Below, piece by piece: positions 11,901-22,885 of a stretch of 64,000 nt of DNA. Location of the stretch: positions 111,449,157 to 111,513,156 of the forward strand of contig NC_079492.1 of assembly GCF_020520425.1 (NCBI RefSeq), in the 5' to 3' direction. The notes below the pieces were generated by a model. It had not been told where the DNA came from. It worked only from the letters and a program-made list of their open reading frames with translations, and ran no database searches. Source of the stretch: Spinacia oleracea (taxonomy: Eukaryota; Streptophyta; Magnoliopsida; Caryophyllales; Amaranthaceae). The position numbers and the translations under genes are program-made. Position 1 is the first letter of the stretch; each line of letters begins with the position of its first letter.

Positions 11901-12557
11901 ATGTGGGTTAGGTGAGTTTAGAAGATTTACTAAGCGTTAAAAAGTTATAAATTTTATATGAATTTAAATGAATTAATATATGTTATTCACATACTCACAT
12001 AAATGTGGTTAATGTATATTTAAACAATAAAATTATATTTTTTTAACATTTTAAACATACAAAATAGTTATTTGCCAAAAAAAAAATAGTTTAAATTAGA
12101 AATGGTTCGATGGGTTGAGTTCGTGTATTGGGTGGGTTGGGTTCGGGTGTTGGGTTGGATGGGTCGGGTGTGCCGTGGTGGGCTGTGTCGAGTTCGATAG
12201 GGTCGATCGAAATGGGTTGTGTTGAAAAAACTCGACCCACGACACATTGTGTCATGGGTCGTAAGTGGGTCCGACCAACGTAACCAACTATGGGCTGTGT
12301 CAGGATGGGCTAGGTCAGACCCGACTCACTGTCCATCTCTAACAAAGACTAATGAGGCATGTAACCAAATGTGTACGGGTAACACGATAAAAAAATGAGG
12401 TAGTATAGGATGTTAATTGATTTTTATACCTAACATGAAATTATGGATGACGGGTGTAAATGAGAATGAAAAATCTACTTTTTTTTTTGTAAACTAATTT
12501 AACTTCGCACTTAAAGTTAAAATTTGTAAACCGTGCATCGCACGGGTCCTATACTAG
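8930..12557 (+). mobile_element. Helitron, 3.6 kb, non-coding
   Basis: The 5' end TCTATATAATATACTAAAAG follows host A (8929); the 3' end has a strong hairpin CCGTGC-ATC-GCACGG (about 12528-12542) and CTAG (12554-12557) before T. The empty site is recoverable by comparison with 6659-6855. Apart from a hAT MITE (11637-12341) its interior (about 8960-11630) is AT-rich, and I see no Rep/helicase or other gene, so it is non-autonomous. Confidence 0.7.
11637..12341. mobile_element. hAT-like MITE with internal GGGT-rich repeats
   Basis: The ends are TAGAGATGGCCAAC and the near complement GTCCATCTCTA. The flanks ATAATAAC and ACAAAGAC could be a decayed 8-bp duplication (5 of 8 match). The interior is filled with degenerate GGGTTGGGT/GGGTCGT/GTGGGTCC runs (about 11690-11930 and 12105-12330) in inverted arrangement around an AT-rich centre. 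Confidence 0.6.
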
Positions 12558-12909
12558 TTATATAGCTGAGATATAACACAACTCTGCCACATACGATATT
12601 TTATCATATAGGATAACTACGTTAATTATCCTCAATAATGCCCCACCATTTTATTCCTCGAAATTGGTAAAGGAGCCATCTGAGGGAAATCAACTCCATG
12701 AAACCCTTAAGAGAACGCATTCGGGGAATGTGGCGAGTTTCAGAAAAGAGATTAGTAGCACAATCTTAATGAGTGTTAAAAATGGTAGTAATTAGAGAGA
12801 GAAAATAACGAATTGGAGAAAAAAGAGAAGGAAGAAAATAACGAAGAACACAAAGGATTAGAGGGGAGAGAAGCACGAAGATTTTTTTTTTAGGTTAGTG
12901 GTTTAGTTA

Positions 12910-13218
12910 GGGGGTGTTTCGTTCGCGGTTTCTAGGTATGAGGCATGGATTTAGAATGGTCTAAACTCATACCATGTGTTTGGTTGTAGTTTTTAAGAGT
13001 TTTAAACTCATACCTCAAACCCACAAAGTACGAGGTTTAGAAACCTAGGGGGGGGTGGGTATGGCTCATACATTTACTCTAGGTATCAAACAAAAGGAAA
13101 AAACTCACCACTATATAATTCGAACCAACACGGGGTAATCAAGTTCCAAACCTATATATACCACCTTGATATCATTCCTGATTACAACCCCATACCAGTT
13201 TGCGAACCAAACGCCCCC
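12910..13218. mobile_element. Tourist-type MITE (PIF/Harbinger)
   Basis: Inverted ends GGGGGTGTTTCGTTCGCGG and TTTGCGAACCAAACGCCCCC are flanked by TTA on both sides (12907-12909 and 13219-13221), the classic PIF/Harbinger 3-bp target. 309 bp, non-coding. Confidence 0.85.
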
Positions 13219-13236
13219 TTAATTAAGAGGAAATAA

Positions 13237-13249
13237 GGGGAATTTGGAA
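13237..13249 (+). repeat. Target-site duplication of the LINE, left copy
   Basis: GGGGAATTTGGAA occurs here and again at 34834-34846 just after the LINE poly(A) tail. Confidence 0.85.
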
Positions 13250-13349
13250 GAAAAAGAAGAGAGAGAAACTCTAGAGAGAAGCGAGAGAAAACCTTGCCTT
13301 CTCCCCCAAGTTTCCCTTCGGTGCATGATCTCCATTGTGCACTGCTGCC

Positions 13350-14630
13350 ATGGCAAGGAAGTCTGGGGGCAAAATGCAAGGTAGTAAGCATGGCAATGCA
13401 AAGCAGAAACCAAGAGGACCTTCATCTGATTCTCAGGCTCTTAAGACTCGATCGATTGAGGAGGTTTTAGGGGTCGAAGCACTGGATTTGACGATTGAAA
13501 ATGAGATTCTCACCCCCAAATCTAGATTGCAACATTTGCAAGCTCGTTCTGAACTCAGGCATTCCTTCAATGAGTGGATGCAATCTGTTCACAGATCAGC
13601 TAACAAGGTGAATAATACTCCATCTAATGTTGATATTGGTACGATTTCCGTTCCAATATTGCAACAATTTGATGAAGTAATGATTGAACATGCTGATAGT
13701 GTTGATGATGAATTTAGGCCACCTGATCCAATTGAAATGCATCCTGTTTCTAGCCCTGTAATGATTGATCTTGATGATATACAGGATGAGGTGGATTTTT
13801 GGAATTCTTCCATTAACTGCTATATTATTGGTGCTAATCCCCCAATACATGTTATGGAAGGGTTTATTAGGAGAATCTGGAAGAAATTTAATGTTGATAA
13901 GGTGGTGTTGGTGAAAAAGGGAATCTAATTAGTGAGATTTCTGACTATGGACATGAGAGACAAAGTCACTTCTGGCCATTTTTTCTTTGACAGCAAACCT
14001 ATGATAGTGAAACCCTGGAGTGTTGATATGGATATGGAGAAGGAAGAGATCAAATATGTCCCCATTTGGATTCAGTTGAGTCTGAATTTTGAGTATTGGG
14101 GTGAAAAATCTCTTTTCAAAATTGTGAGTCAGTTAGGCAAACCAATTAAGAGGGATGCAGCCACTGTGAGTAGGGATAAACTTCAGTATGCTAGGGTGTT
14201 GGTTGATATGCCAATCACACAAAAGCTTCCTGATCAAGTTTCATTTATGAATGAGCATGGTGAGCTGGTTCAGGTACCTATCACCTATGAGTGGAGACCA
14301 ACTGTTTGTGATAACTGCAAACTAGTTGGACATTTAACCATTGAGTGTAGGAAGGGGAAAACTAAGAGAATATGGGTGCAGAAAAAACAACAAGTTCAGA
14401 ATCACACAGAAGTGGTCGCACCAGAGGTGGATCAGGAGGGGTTTCAAAGAACTCTCAGGCCAATCAGGGTTAGACCTACCAACTTGGTTCCAACACCAGT
14501 TGATAATTCTTTCCAAATGCTGAATGATGATGGTGGTCACAGTGCTTGCAGTACTGCTGAGTTGGATAGGGAAGATGACATTAAGGAGGGTAGCACAGGA
14601 AGAGGGAACTCTTCCAAATCTTATGGATAG
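13350..14630 (+). pseudogene. LINE ORF1 (DUF4283 plus CCHC zinc knuckle), one premature stop
   Basis: ORF1p is the RNA-binding protein that packages LINE RNA. The frame starts at ATG 13350 (MARKSGGK). The DUF4283 region lies around residues 150-270 (ending with PITYEWRP), followed by the zinc knuckle CDNCKLVGHLTIEC (C-x2-C-x4-H-x4-C) and a basic stretch GKTKRIWVQKK. A TAA at 13926-13928 interrupts the DUF4283 domain, and the same frame continues without shift to the stop at 14628. The start of ORF2 (14623) overlaps this stop by eight bases. Confidence 0.85.
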
Positions 14631-15343
14631 GATATTATCATGGAATGTTAGGGGTATCAACCTAGCTCAAAAATAGGATACTGTGAAGCATTTTCTTCAT
14701 AAATATCATGTGGGGTTAGTTGGTCTTCTAGAGCATAAGGTTAAGCTTCCTAACTTAGGGAAGCTTTACCAAAGAGTTTTCCCAAATTGGGGTTTCTCTA
14801 GTAATGCAAGTTATCATAATGGTGGCAGAATTATTTTGGCTTGGAATCCAGGAAGCTTTTCTGTGAGTATCCACGCAGCTTCTAGTCAGTTTATGCATTG
14901 CTTCATTCAACCAGTGAGTGGTATGCCTAGTTTTTTCTGTACTTTCATTTATGCTTTCAATGATAGCTCTAATAGAGAAGTGTTGTGGAAAGATTTGAAA
15001 GCTTTAAACACACAGGATGCCTGGATCTTGTGTGGAGATTTCAATTATGTTATGAGTACTGATGAGAGAATTGGCTCCCCTGTTAGGAATGCTGAAATAA
15101 TGGATATTTGTGATTGTATGCATTTCTATAGCATGGAATATATTAAGAGTGTGGGTAATTTCTACACTTGGAATAATAAACAGCATGGTGCAGCTAGAGT
15201 TTTTTCTAAAATTGATAGAATAATGGCTAATCCTAAGTGGTTAGGTGTTTATAGCTCAGCTGAAGTGTGTTTTATGAATGAGGGTTGTTTGGATCATTCC
15301 CCTGGATTGTTGACTGTTTATCCTAGGGATACAGGGGGGGAAA
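14623..15343 (+). pseudogene. LINE ORF2, 5' part (apurinic/apyrimidinic-like endonuclease)
   Basis: Begins MDRILSWNVRGIN, the usual start of plant L1 ORF2, whose endonuclease nicks target DNA to prime reverse transcription. Motifs visible: LEHKVK, ILCGDFNYV, SKIDRIMAN and CLDHSP of the endonuclease/exonuclease/phosphatase fold. A TAG at 14674 stops the frame after 17 codons. The frame is cut at 15343 by the copia insertion and resumes at 32028. Confidence 0.85.
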
Positions 15344-16708
15344 TTTTAGGATATGATACATATAACAATTCATAAATCATGCGGAAAAACCATAAATCCA
15401 GGAAAGCATATTATTTACACATAATCATTTAGCATAGAATGGATGCATACATGTTGTAGTGTGCCTTCCCTAGCTGCGCCCGAACCGAACAAGAACAAGT
15501 CTTAGGACTCCAAATGTCGTCCCTCCGTAGATAGTCCACAGTACGTCCGGATCCGCCTCAAGTTAGACCAACTAGAATCGCCCTTAAGGTGCTTAGGAAT
15601 TTCGGCTAGTGTTTGCAAGTGTATGGCTGATTTTTATTTCAAAAACTTACCCTTTGAATACTTCAATCGTGCCCATAAATTGTGACCCTAGGCACCTATT
15701 TATAGGAGTATGGAAAAGGAATTGTAATCCTACTAGGATGTGGATTTGCTAGTTAGAACTTTATTAGGACTCTAAATAACAAAACAAATCTAATAGGATT
15801 AGGATTTTAATCTTTGCACAAATCCTAATAGGATTAGGATTTCCCGCACAAGCATTGCACAAGCCGTGCACCCGCGCAAGCCTTGCGGCCCACGACAGGC
15901 GCACAGCCCACGCTGCTGTGCTCTCGCGCGCGAGCGCGCCCTTGGCTGGGCCTGGCCTTGCGCTGGGCCTGGTCGAGGCGTGCGTTGGTGCGTGTGGCTC
16001 GCTGGGCGATGGCCTGGCTTCGTGCTGGGCCTTCGTCTAGCGGGCCTCGTCCGATGCTAATTCGTACGATACGCTTCCGATTAAATTCCCGATTCCGGAA
16101 TTCATTTCCGATACAAACAATATTTAATATTTCCGATTCCGGAATTAATTTCCGTTTCGAACAAATATTTAATATTTCCGTTTCCGGAATTATTTTCCGA
16201 TTCCGATAATATTTCCGATTCTGACAATATTTCCGTTTCCGGCAATATTTCCGATTCCGGCAATATTTCCATTTCCGATAATATTTTCCGATACGTACCA
16301 TGTTTCTGTTTCCGGCAACATCTACGACTTGGATAATATTTATATTTTCGATACGATCCATATTTCCGTTTCCGGCAATATCATCGTTTCCGGAGTATTC
16401 ATTTCTTGCTTGTGACGATCTCAGCTCCCACTGAAACCAAGATCCGTCGATTCCGAATATCCATAGATAGAGTATTTAATGCCATTAAATACTTTATCCG
16501 TTTACGTACTATTTGTGTGACCCTACGGGTTCAGTCAAGAGTAAGCTGTGGATTAATATCATTAATTCCACTTGAACTGAAGCGGCCTCTAGCTAGGCAT
16601 TCAGCTCACTTGATCTCACTGAATTATTAACTTGTTAATTAATACTGAACCGCATTTATTAGACTTAAAATAGAATGCATACTTGGACCAAGGGCATTAT
16701 TTCCTTCA
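15344..16708 (-). repeat. 3' LTR of copia family 1
   Basis: In element orientation it begins TGAAGGAAATAATGCCC and ends ...CCTAAAA, where the final CA is mutated. It contains a run of short TTCCG-rich units (about 16070-16395), such as AATATTTCCGTTTCCGG. GC-rich DNA at 15850-16050 gives spurious ORFs. Confidence 0.9.
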
Positions 16709-16722
16709 GTCTCCCACTTGTC
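16709..16722 (-). promoter_or_regulatory. Polypurine tract of copia family 1
   Basis: On the minus strand ACAAGTGGGAGAC directly precedes the 3' LTR. This is the usual plant copia plus-strand primer motif (AAGTGGGAGA). Confidence 0.75.
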
Positions 16723-17104
16723 CTTAGGGACAAGTGTGCATTTCCTAATTCTTTTGTCGCTCGATGCTTGCTCTTGAACATAAGGTAAGAGTTGTCATCC
16801 TTATTATGTCCAGAGATGTTTCTCGGTTTCAGAGTTCAACTGATCAAATAAACAGATAATCATAGCCTATGATTCACTAGTGGAAAAAACCCCTGTTGTA
16901 CCCCCCTTGTTGAGGGGGGCATATATAAGTGAGCCTCAATAACCCCTTAGTCAACGCGGGTCAAAAGTTTAAGCATGTGGTTGGGGCGGGCTTTTGTTAG
17001 GTTCGCTTCTACAGATCCTGTTGAAGGGGGCTTTAGTTTGCCCGCCTCAATAGGCAGTATTCTAAAAAGGCGGGCTTCTTGTTGTTCGCTTCAATAGATA
17101 TTCA

Positions 17105-17345
17105 CAAAATTTAAATCAATTAAAACACACCTCTCTCACCGCCAAACAGATAACACGCACTGGGCAATTAATCCCCAAGTCTCTATTCGAACAAAGCAAG
17201 AACAGTCGCCGCTCCTCACCGCGCGGCTCCACCACCACCACCACCACCATCACCTTCCTCGCCTCCTCTTCCATAACGGTCGCCGCCGACCGTCGTCTTC
17301 CCTATCTCGGTTGACTCTGTTTCACACAGTGCCGCAATATATCAA
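17105..17345 (+). other. Putative 5' UTR/promoter-proximal segment within the CACTA
   Basis: A pyrimidine-rich, CACCACCACC-containing stretch resembles the 5' leader of a plant gene and is followed by intron-like DNA (17350-17985). No start codon could be tied to a downstream exon, so its origin (host capture or transposase leader) is open. Confidence 0.3.
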
Positions 17346-17989
17346 GGTTAGGTTATAATTGATTCTTGTTTTGCTTGGTCTTAAAATTCAGTTTCTCTTC
17401 AATTAGTTGAGCATAATGAGTTGATTATGCAGAGAATTTAGGCTAATGTTTCAATATTGGATGAATTTACAAATTAGGGTTTGATATTTGTGGTTTTTCT
17501 AGTTCAGTTACAAAATAGATGTTAGGTTAAATTTTTCTAGTTCAGTTACAAAATACAAGTTAGTGATATGGGTTTTGTGTCTAAATGATGAAGGCCTCTT
17601 TTTTGGTGATGGTTTATGTAAGCTATGTGAGTAGCTCGATCCAAAGTATGCAGATGAAATAAGTTGTTTGAACTTTTAAGTGGAGCGAATCGATATGAAT
17701 CTGTTGAAAATATGTCTGCATAAAATATACTCATGTGTTCATTGTAATATTGATAGTTTATTAATGATGTAAACTAATCGTTGATATTGGATTGTAGCTT
17801 TATAGGCTCTAAAATTACCATAGCTTGATGTATTCACTATAGTATATTGTGATGTTTTTTGTACACGCTTGTGATATATCTACAATATTCTGATGTATGA
17901 CAGTGGAGACTGTTGTTGCTGCTGCTTTGATTTTCAAGTTCTTTTAGTTCCATTTTTATTATGCTACAATATTGCTCTTGCTATTGTTG

Positions 17990-18232
17990 AGTTCCTATTC
18001 TGGGGTTTTGTGAGATCGGAAACTGTCCATAGACAGCTGCCTGTGGGGCTTTGACAGGTTCAACAAGGACTAAAATAGGTGCAACAATAAACTTTGTCAC
18101 CTTCTACTTGGTTGCATTGCCTGTACTAGTTGTTATGGCATTTTCGGTCAAGGTTGGATTTATCGGTCTGTGGTTTGGGCTCGCAGCAGCTCAACCAGCT
18201 GGTGTACCTGATGCAACCAGCTGGTGTACCTG
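17990..18232 (+). pseudogene. Captured fragment of a MATE efflux transporter gene
   Basis: The translation contains PILGFCEIGNCP, a stop, then TAACGALTGSTRTKIGATIN, FVTFYLVALPVLVVMAFSV and KVGFIGLWFGLAAAQ, which correspond to consecutive conserved segments and membrane helices of plant MATE/DETOXIFICATION transporters (proton- or sodium-coupled export of metabolites). The expected Gln after NCP is TAG (18030-18032). The homology stops at both ends, and a 24-bp unit (ACCAGCTGGTGTACCTGAT...) is tandemly duplicated at the 3' edge. It lies inside a CACTA element and is not a functional gene. Confidence 0.85.
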
Positions 18233-18749
18233 ATATAGCCTGCTACAGTATCTGATAATAACACAGATTGTAAACACTTCTTTATTGCAAGTATTATGTT
18301 AACGGTGTGAAAAAAAACTAGTCTGCCCCCCTAGAGATTTTTTTAGTCTTTTTTTGTTTCTTGGTTAAAAATTTAATCAAGCCAGGTCGTCGAGCACCTG
18401 TCAAAATTTGAAAATGTATGCACAGTCCGCAGCAAACCTCCGTGCCTCTTCCTTTGCCGAGGACCAGTCTCATATTAACTAGTTCTACTTACAAGGCTTT
18501 TGACTATGGCTGAGTATGAGTAGTGCCAGGTGCTTGTAGCTTAACCCTTGCATAGTTGCATGCATAGGGGCTCATTCAGTTATCCATCCTGTTGCATGGA
18601 AACAAACTGTGGTTTGATATTTAACTTAAGAAAGGACTTTGATAACCAAATTAGGAGATTCTATAGCTATGTTATTTTATGTGGAGCTTTTTCCTTTCTG
18701 TTACTTTTCAACTAAATCTAATAGCATTTGCTTACTTCTAATTTTCAAG

Positions 18750-18937
18750 GGAGATGAAGCATCATTGCAAAAAGCGCTGCATTTGGTGTACAACCTCAAT
18801 CAGGACTGTGTAGATGTTCTGTTTTATGCTTCTTGGTGCCAGTTCTCGAGGAACTTCAGACCAAGCTATTCAACCCTGTCTTCCTTATATCCATCTATTC
18901 CTCATTTTGCAATAGAAGAATCAGCCATCAGACCAAG
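18750..18937 (+). pseudogene. Captured exon of an APR-like (APRL) thioredoxin-fold gene
   Basis: An open segment with consensus borders (TTTTCAAG before, GTTTGG after) encodes GDEASLQKALHLVYNLNQDC, VDVLFYASWCQFSRNFRPSY and YPSIPHFAIEESAIRP. This matches the thioredoxin-like domain of plant 5'-adenylylsulfate reductase-like proteins, which have WC-x-FSR with a single cysteine rather than CxxC. These are membrane-anchored, secretory-pathway proteins of poorly known function. Intron flanks are retained, so genomic DNA rather than mRNA was captured. Confidence 0.85.
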
Positions 18938-19175
18938 GTTTGGACTTAAAACCAAATCTTAGGTTTTTTTTAATTGAAAAATTAGTTTTCAACATGTGTA
19001 ACAATGATTACTTTTGTGCAGCATACTTTCAAGCTAGTATAGTTCTTGTGTCAAAATTAAGATTGCATCATTAGAGAACAAAGATCTTATGCCAAGCTAG
19101 TATAGTTCTTGTGTCAAAATTAAGAATTTGTGGCTTGATTTATCTAATTCTGTGTAAAACCTTGTGTTATTAGAA

Positions 19176-19435
19176 ATGAGTCGTCGTTGGATGTACGGTG
19201 ACCATACTACGGTGGAATATTTTAGTGGGGTTGAGGAGTTCCTTAGATGTGCTTTATCACACCAACGGAATACGAAAGCCGCAAAGATCTATTGTCCTTG
19301 CCGTGATTGTAACAATGTAAGGCGGTTAGCTGATATTGATGAAATTGAGGATCATTTATTTCGTCGTGGGTTTAAGCAAGATTACCATGTCTGGTTACTT
19401 ATCATGTACGTAGTAGAATTCTTAATTTACAAGTA
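19176..19435 (+). pseudogene. CACTA transposase-associated domain, truncated
   Basis: The segment begins MSRRWMYGDHTTVEYFSGVE and contains IYCPCRDCNNVRRL and EDHLFRRGFKQDYHVW, matching the N-terminal transposase-associated domain (PF13963) of plant En/Spm TnpD-type transposases, with its CxC..C zinc-binding cysteines. A short possible second exon follows (AYTPRNAPYTDQEIDVVREQ, about 19470-19565), but the catalytic DDE core is absent, so the protein is a remnant. Confidence 0.8.
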
Positions 19436-20252
19436 GCATTACTTATCATGTTACTTAATTATTTCAGGCTTACACTCCAAGAAATGCGCCTTATACCGAT
19501 CAGGAAATAGATGTGGTTCGTGAGCAATGGGCTAAGTTTTTTACAACCGAGTATTTATTTACTTAGGTTGTTTAGACACAAAGATGGAAGCGTTTATATC
19601 TTCATGGATTTGGTAAAGTTCTTTAATTTTTCCATAATTACAAGTCTGCTGGATTTGCTAATTTATTGCTTTGAATACTAATATGCTGGTCTTGCTGCTG
19701 CTGTGAATCTATTGATGTGTATGAATATTATGCTATTAATGACTGCTGCAATTCTGCTTGCTGTTGTGTGTTTCTCCTATGTTTGCTTCTGTTGCTGCTC
19801 TGTATGTAATCATTTGGCCTATTTGGGAAATTCTTCAAAGCTTGAACCAGTTTGCTGCTGCCCGTTTTAACAACTATGTTATCCACCTGATGTTGCCTAG
19901 CATAAGTTAAGCCCTTCAATACTGCTAATGCCTCAGTTTGCAGTTTACTATGAGTGTAAATACATTCACTTCCTTCATGGGTGGTCCCTTGTTCACGAAC
20001 AAGAAGCCAACCAACAGCAGCTTCAAACTATCTTTCATTGCCTGGTTAATATTTGGAATTGTTTCACTTAAACGTCTGTCACTTTCTAGGAATCAGCAGA
20101 TCGATAATATGTTTATTTAACTTGGCGGTGTTAGTTCCTGAGACATGGATGATTATCAGGAATTTCCATGAAATCCAAGCATACATCTGTGCATCTAAAA
20201 ATATAGACACCTATTCTGATTTTAGCATTAAGAACTAAGTGAAAGAACACAA

Positions 20253-22243
20253 TTTAGAGCTAAAATGACATTTCCGCTCCCAACTTTGAACTAAACAACC
20301 TAAGGATTCATTTGATTCTTATTACATGACTAATATGCATTATTTTAACTTTCTAAAACTCATTCGAATCTATTTATGCACATTTAAGGCTCATTGGGTC
20401 GTTATAGGTCATATTTAGAGCTAAAATGACATTTCCGCTCCCAACTTTGAACTAAAGAACCTAAGGATTCATTTGATTCTTATTACATGACTAATATGCA
20501 TAGTTTTAACTTTCTAAAACTCATTCTAATCTATTTATGCACATTTAAGGCTCATTGGGTCGTTATAGGTCATATTTAGAGCTAAAATGACATTTCCGCT
20601 CCCAACTTTGAATTAAAGAACCTAAGGACTCATTTGATTCTTATTACATGACTAATATGCATAGTTTTAACTTTCTAAAACTCATTCGAATCTATTTATG
20701 CACATTTAAGGCTCATTAGGTCGTTATAGGTCATGTTTAGAGCTAAAATGACATTTCCGCTCCCAACTTTGAACTAAAGAACCTAAGGACTCATTTGATT
20801 CTTATTACATGACTAATATGCATAGTTTTAATTTTCTAAAACTCATTCGAATCTATTTATGCACATTTAAGGCTCATTAGGTCGTTATAGGTCATGTTTA
20901 GAGCTAAAATGACATTTCCGCTCTCAACTTTGAACTAAAGAACCTAAGGACTCATTTGATTCTTATTACATGACTAATATGCATATTGTTAACTTTCTAA
21001 AACTCATTCTAATCTACGTATGCACATTTAAGGCTCATTGGGTCGTTATAGGTCATATTTAGAGCTAAAATGACATTTCCGCTCCCAACTTTGAACTAAA
21101 GAACCTAAGGACTTATTTGATTCTTATTACATGACTAATATGCATAGTTTTAACTTTCTAAAACTCATTCTAATCTATTTATGCACATTTAAGGCTCATT
21201 AGGTCGTTATAGGTCATGTTTAGAGCTAAAATGACATTTCCGCTCTCAACTTTGAACTAAAGAACCTAAGGACTCATTTGATTCTTATTACATGACTAAT
21301 ATGCATATTGTTAACTTTCTAAAACTCATTCTAATCTACGTATGCACATTTAAGGCTCATTGGGTCGTTATAGGTCATATTTAGAGCTAAAATGACATTT
21401 CCGCTCCCAACTTTGAACTAAAGAACCTAAGGACTCATTTGATTCTTATTACATGACTAATATGCATAGTTTTAACTTTCTAAAACTCATTCGAATCTAT
21501 TTATGCATATTTAAGGCTCATTAGGTCGTTATAGGTCATGTTTAGAGCTAAAATGACATTTCCGCTCTCAACTTTGAACTAAAGAACCTAAGGACTCATT
21601 TGATTCTTATTACATGACTAATATGCATATTGTTAACTTTCTAAAACTCATTCTAATCTACGTATGCACATTTAAGGGTCATTGGGTCGTTATAGGTCAT
21701 ATTTAGAGCTAAAATGACATTTCCGCTCCCAACTTTGAACTAAAGAACCTAAGGACTCATTTGATTCTTATTAAATGACTAATATGCATAGTTTTAAATT
21801 TCTAAAACTCATTCAAATCTATTTATACACATTTAAGGCTCATTAGGTCGTTATAGGTCATGTTTAGAGCTAAAATGACATTTCCGCTCTCAACTTTGAA
21901 CTAAAGAACCTAAGGACTCATTTGATTCTTATTACATGACTAATATGCATATTGTTAACTTTCTAAAACTCATTCTAATCTACGTATGCACATTTAAGGC
22001 TCATTGGGTCGTTATAGGTCATATTTAGAGCTAAAATGACATTTCCGCTCCCAACTTTGAACTAAAGAACCTAAGGATTCATATGATTCTTATTACATGA
22101 CTAATATGCATTATTTTAACTTTCTAAAACTCATTCGAATCTATTTATGCACATTTAAGGCTCATTAGGTCGTTATAGGTCATGTTTAGAACTAAAGAAC
22201 CTAAGGACTCATTTGATTCTTATTACATGATTAATATGCATTA
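20253..22243. repeat. Tandem array, 161-bp unit, about 12.4 copies, partly as a 322-bp dimer
   Basis: The phrase TTTAGAGCTAAAATGACATT recurs at 20253, 20414, 20575, 20736 and on every 161 bases to 22024. From about unit 4 the units alternate between two types: one with GCTCCCAAC, ATGCATAGTTTT and ATCTATTTATGC, the other with GCTCTCAAC, ATGCATATTGTT and ATCTACGTATGC. The last unit (from 22185) has an internal deletion. The array lies wholly inside the CACTA element. Confidence 0.95.
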
Positions 22244-22885
22244 GATCTGTCTAAATTAGAGTTGTTTCACCAACTAATCTTGGTTTGACAGGCATCAGCT
22301 TTCCCGGACACTTGAATGCTCACAGAGCAATTAGAATTACACGTTTATTTGCATGGTTCTCAACAACGTACTTAATTATCTCTATAGTCTGCAACTATAT
22401 CTTTTAATTTTATGCTTCAATGGAATGTAAAGACAATATCGTGAGTGTAAACTTTGGTACTCATATATATTTTCCTTCCATGCAACTTGCAGGCTAGGGA
22501 TCGAGTCGATTGGAAGAAAGTCAACACGACCTTAATTAAGGTTTGTAATGCATGATCTAAAGGGACCTAAGTGGCTGGATTAGAGACATTTGTTAGATTA
22601 GCTCTCTAGCCTTTTGTCTTTAGTTGTTAATATTAGTTGTAATTTGTTAGACTAGCTAGGTGTTTAAAAATTGTAAACATACGTACTATATATACGCTTT
22701 GCTCTGTTGGGTTAATATAAATGAAGTTAATGTAATGATTTATTTATCAAAGATAAGCAGATTCATACCTTTGCTATTTTGGTGTTGATTGGGTACAGGT
22801 TTCAATACTCAATGGAGTATATATCTAGTTGTGGTTATTGCCGCCTATTTTATATTTTAAAAGAATTTGGAAAAAAAAATTAATG

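Larger units (their letters stand above)
6659..12637 (-). mobile_element. Small non-autonomous LTR element, 5' LTR split by later insertions
   Basis: Two related repeats of about 200 bp (6659-6855 and the split 8533-12637) begin TGTTAA...AAATATAATATTGTG and end ATCCTCAATA. The sequence just inside the right copy is, on the minus strand, TGGTATCAAGAGC, a primer-binding site like that of copia elements primed by initiator tRNA-Met. The element is therefore oriented leftwards. Its interior (6856-8519) has no gag or pol similarity that I can see and contains short tandem repeats and a Helitron. No target duplication was recognised, so the outer limits are less certain. Confidence 0.55.
8533..12637 (-). 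repeat. 5' LTR of the small LTR element, interrupted 8668-12557
   Basis: The parts 8533-8667 and 12558-12637 together match the intact copy 6659-6855. The gap is filled by a Stowaway MITE (8670-8927) and, directly next to it, a Helitron (8930-12557). Confidence 0.6.

Noticed and set aside
12100..12340. GGGTTGGG-rich stretch considered as interstitial telomeric repeat
   Set aside because: The units are irregular and not TTTAGGG; they lie inside a hAT-like MITE and recur in a related MITE at 36618.
15834..16361. 175-codon minus-strand ORF with RNRKYYRNRKY repeats (also at 31321)
   Set aside because: It is the TTCCG-repeat tract of the copia LTR read through; present in each LTR copy and not a gene.
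17990..18937. A working MATE or APR-like gene
   Set aside because: Only short internal parts of each are present, one has a stop, and both lie between CACTA ends.
20253..22243. Considered as a CRISPR-like or centromeric array
   Set aside because: Units are directly adjacent with no spacers, and the array lies inside a CACTA transposon; no centromere evidence in a single array.
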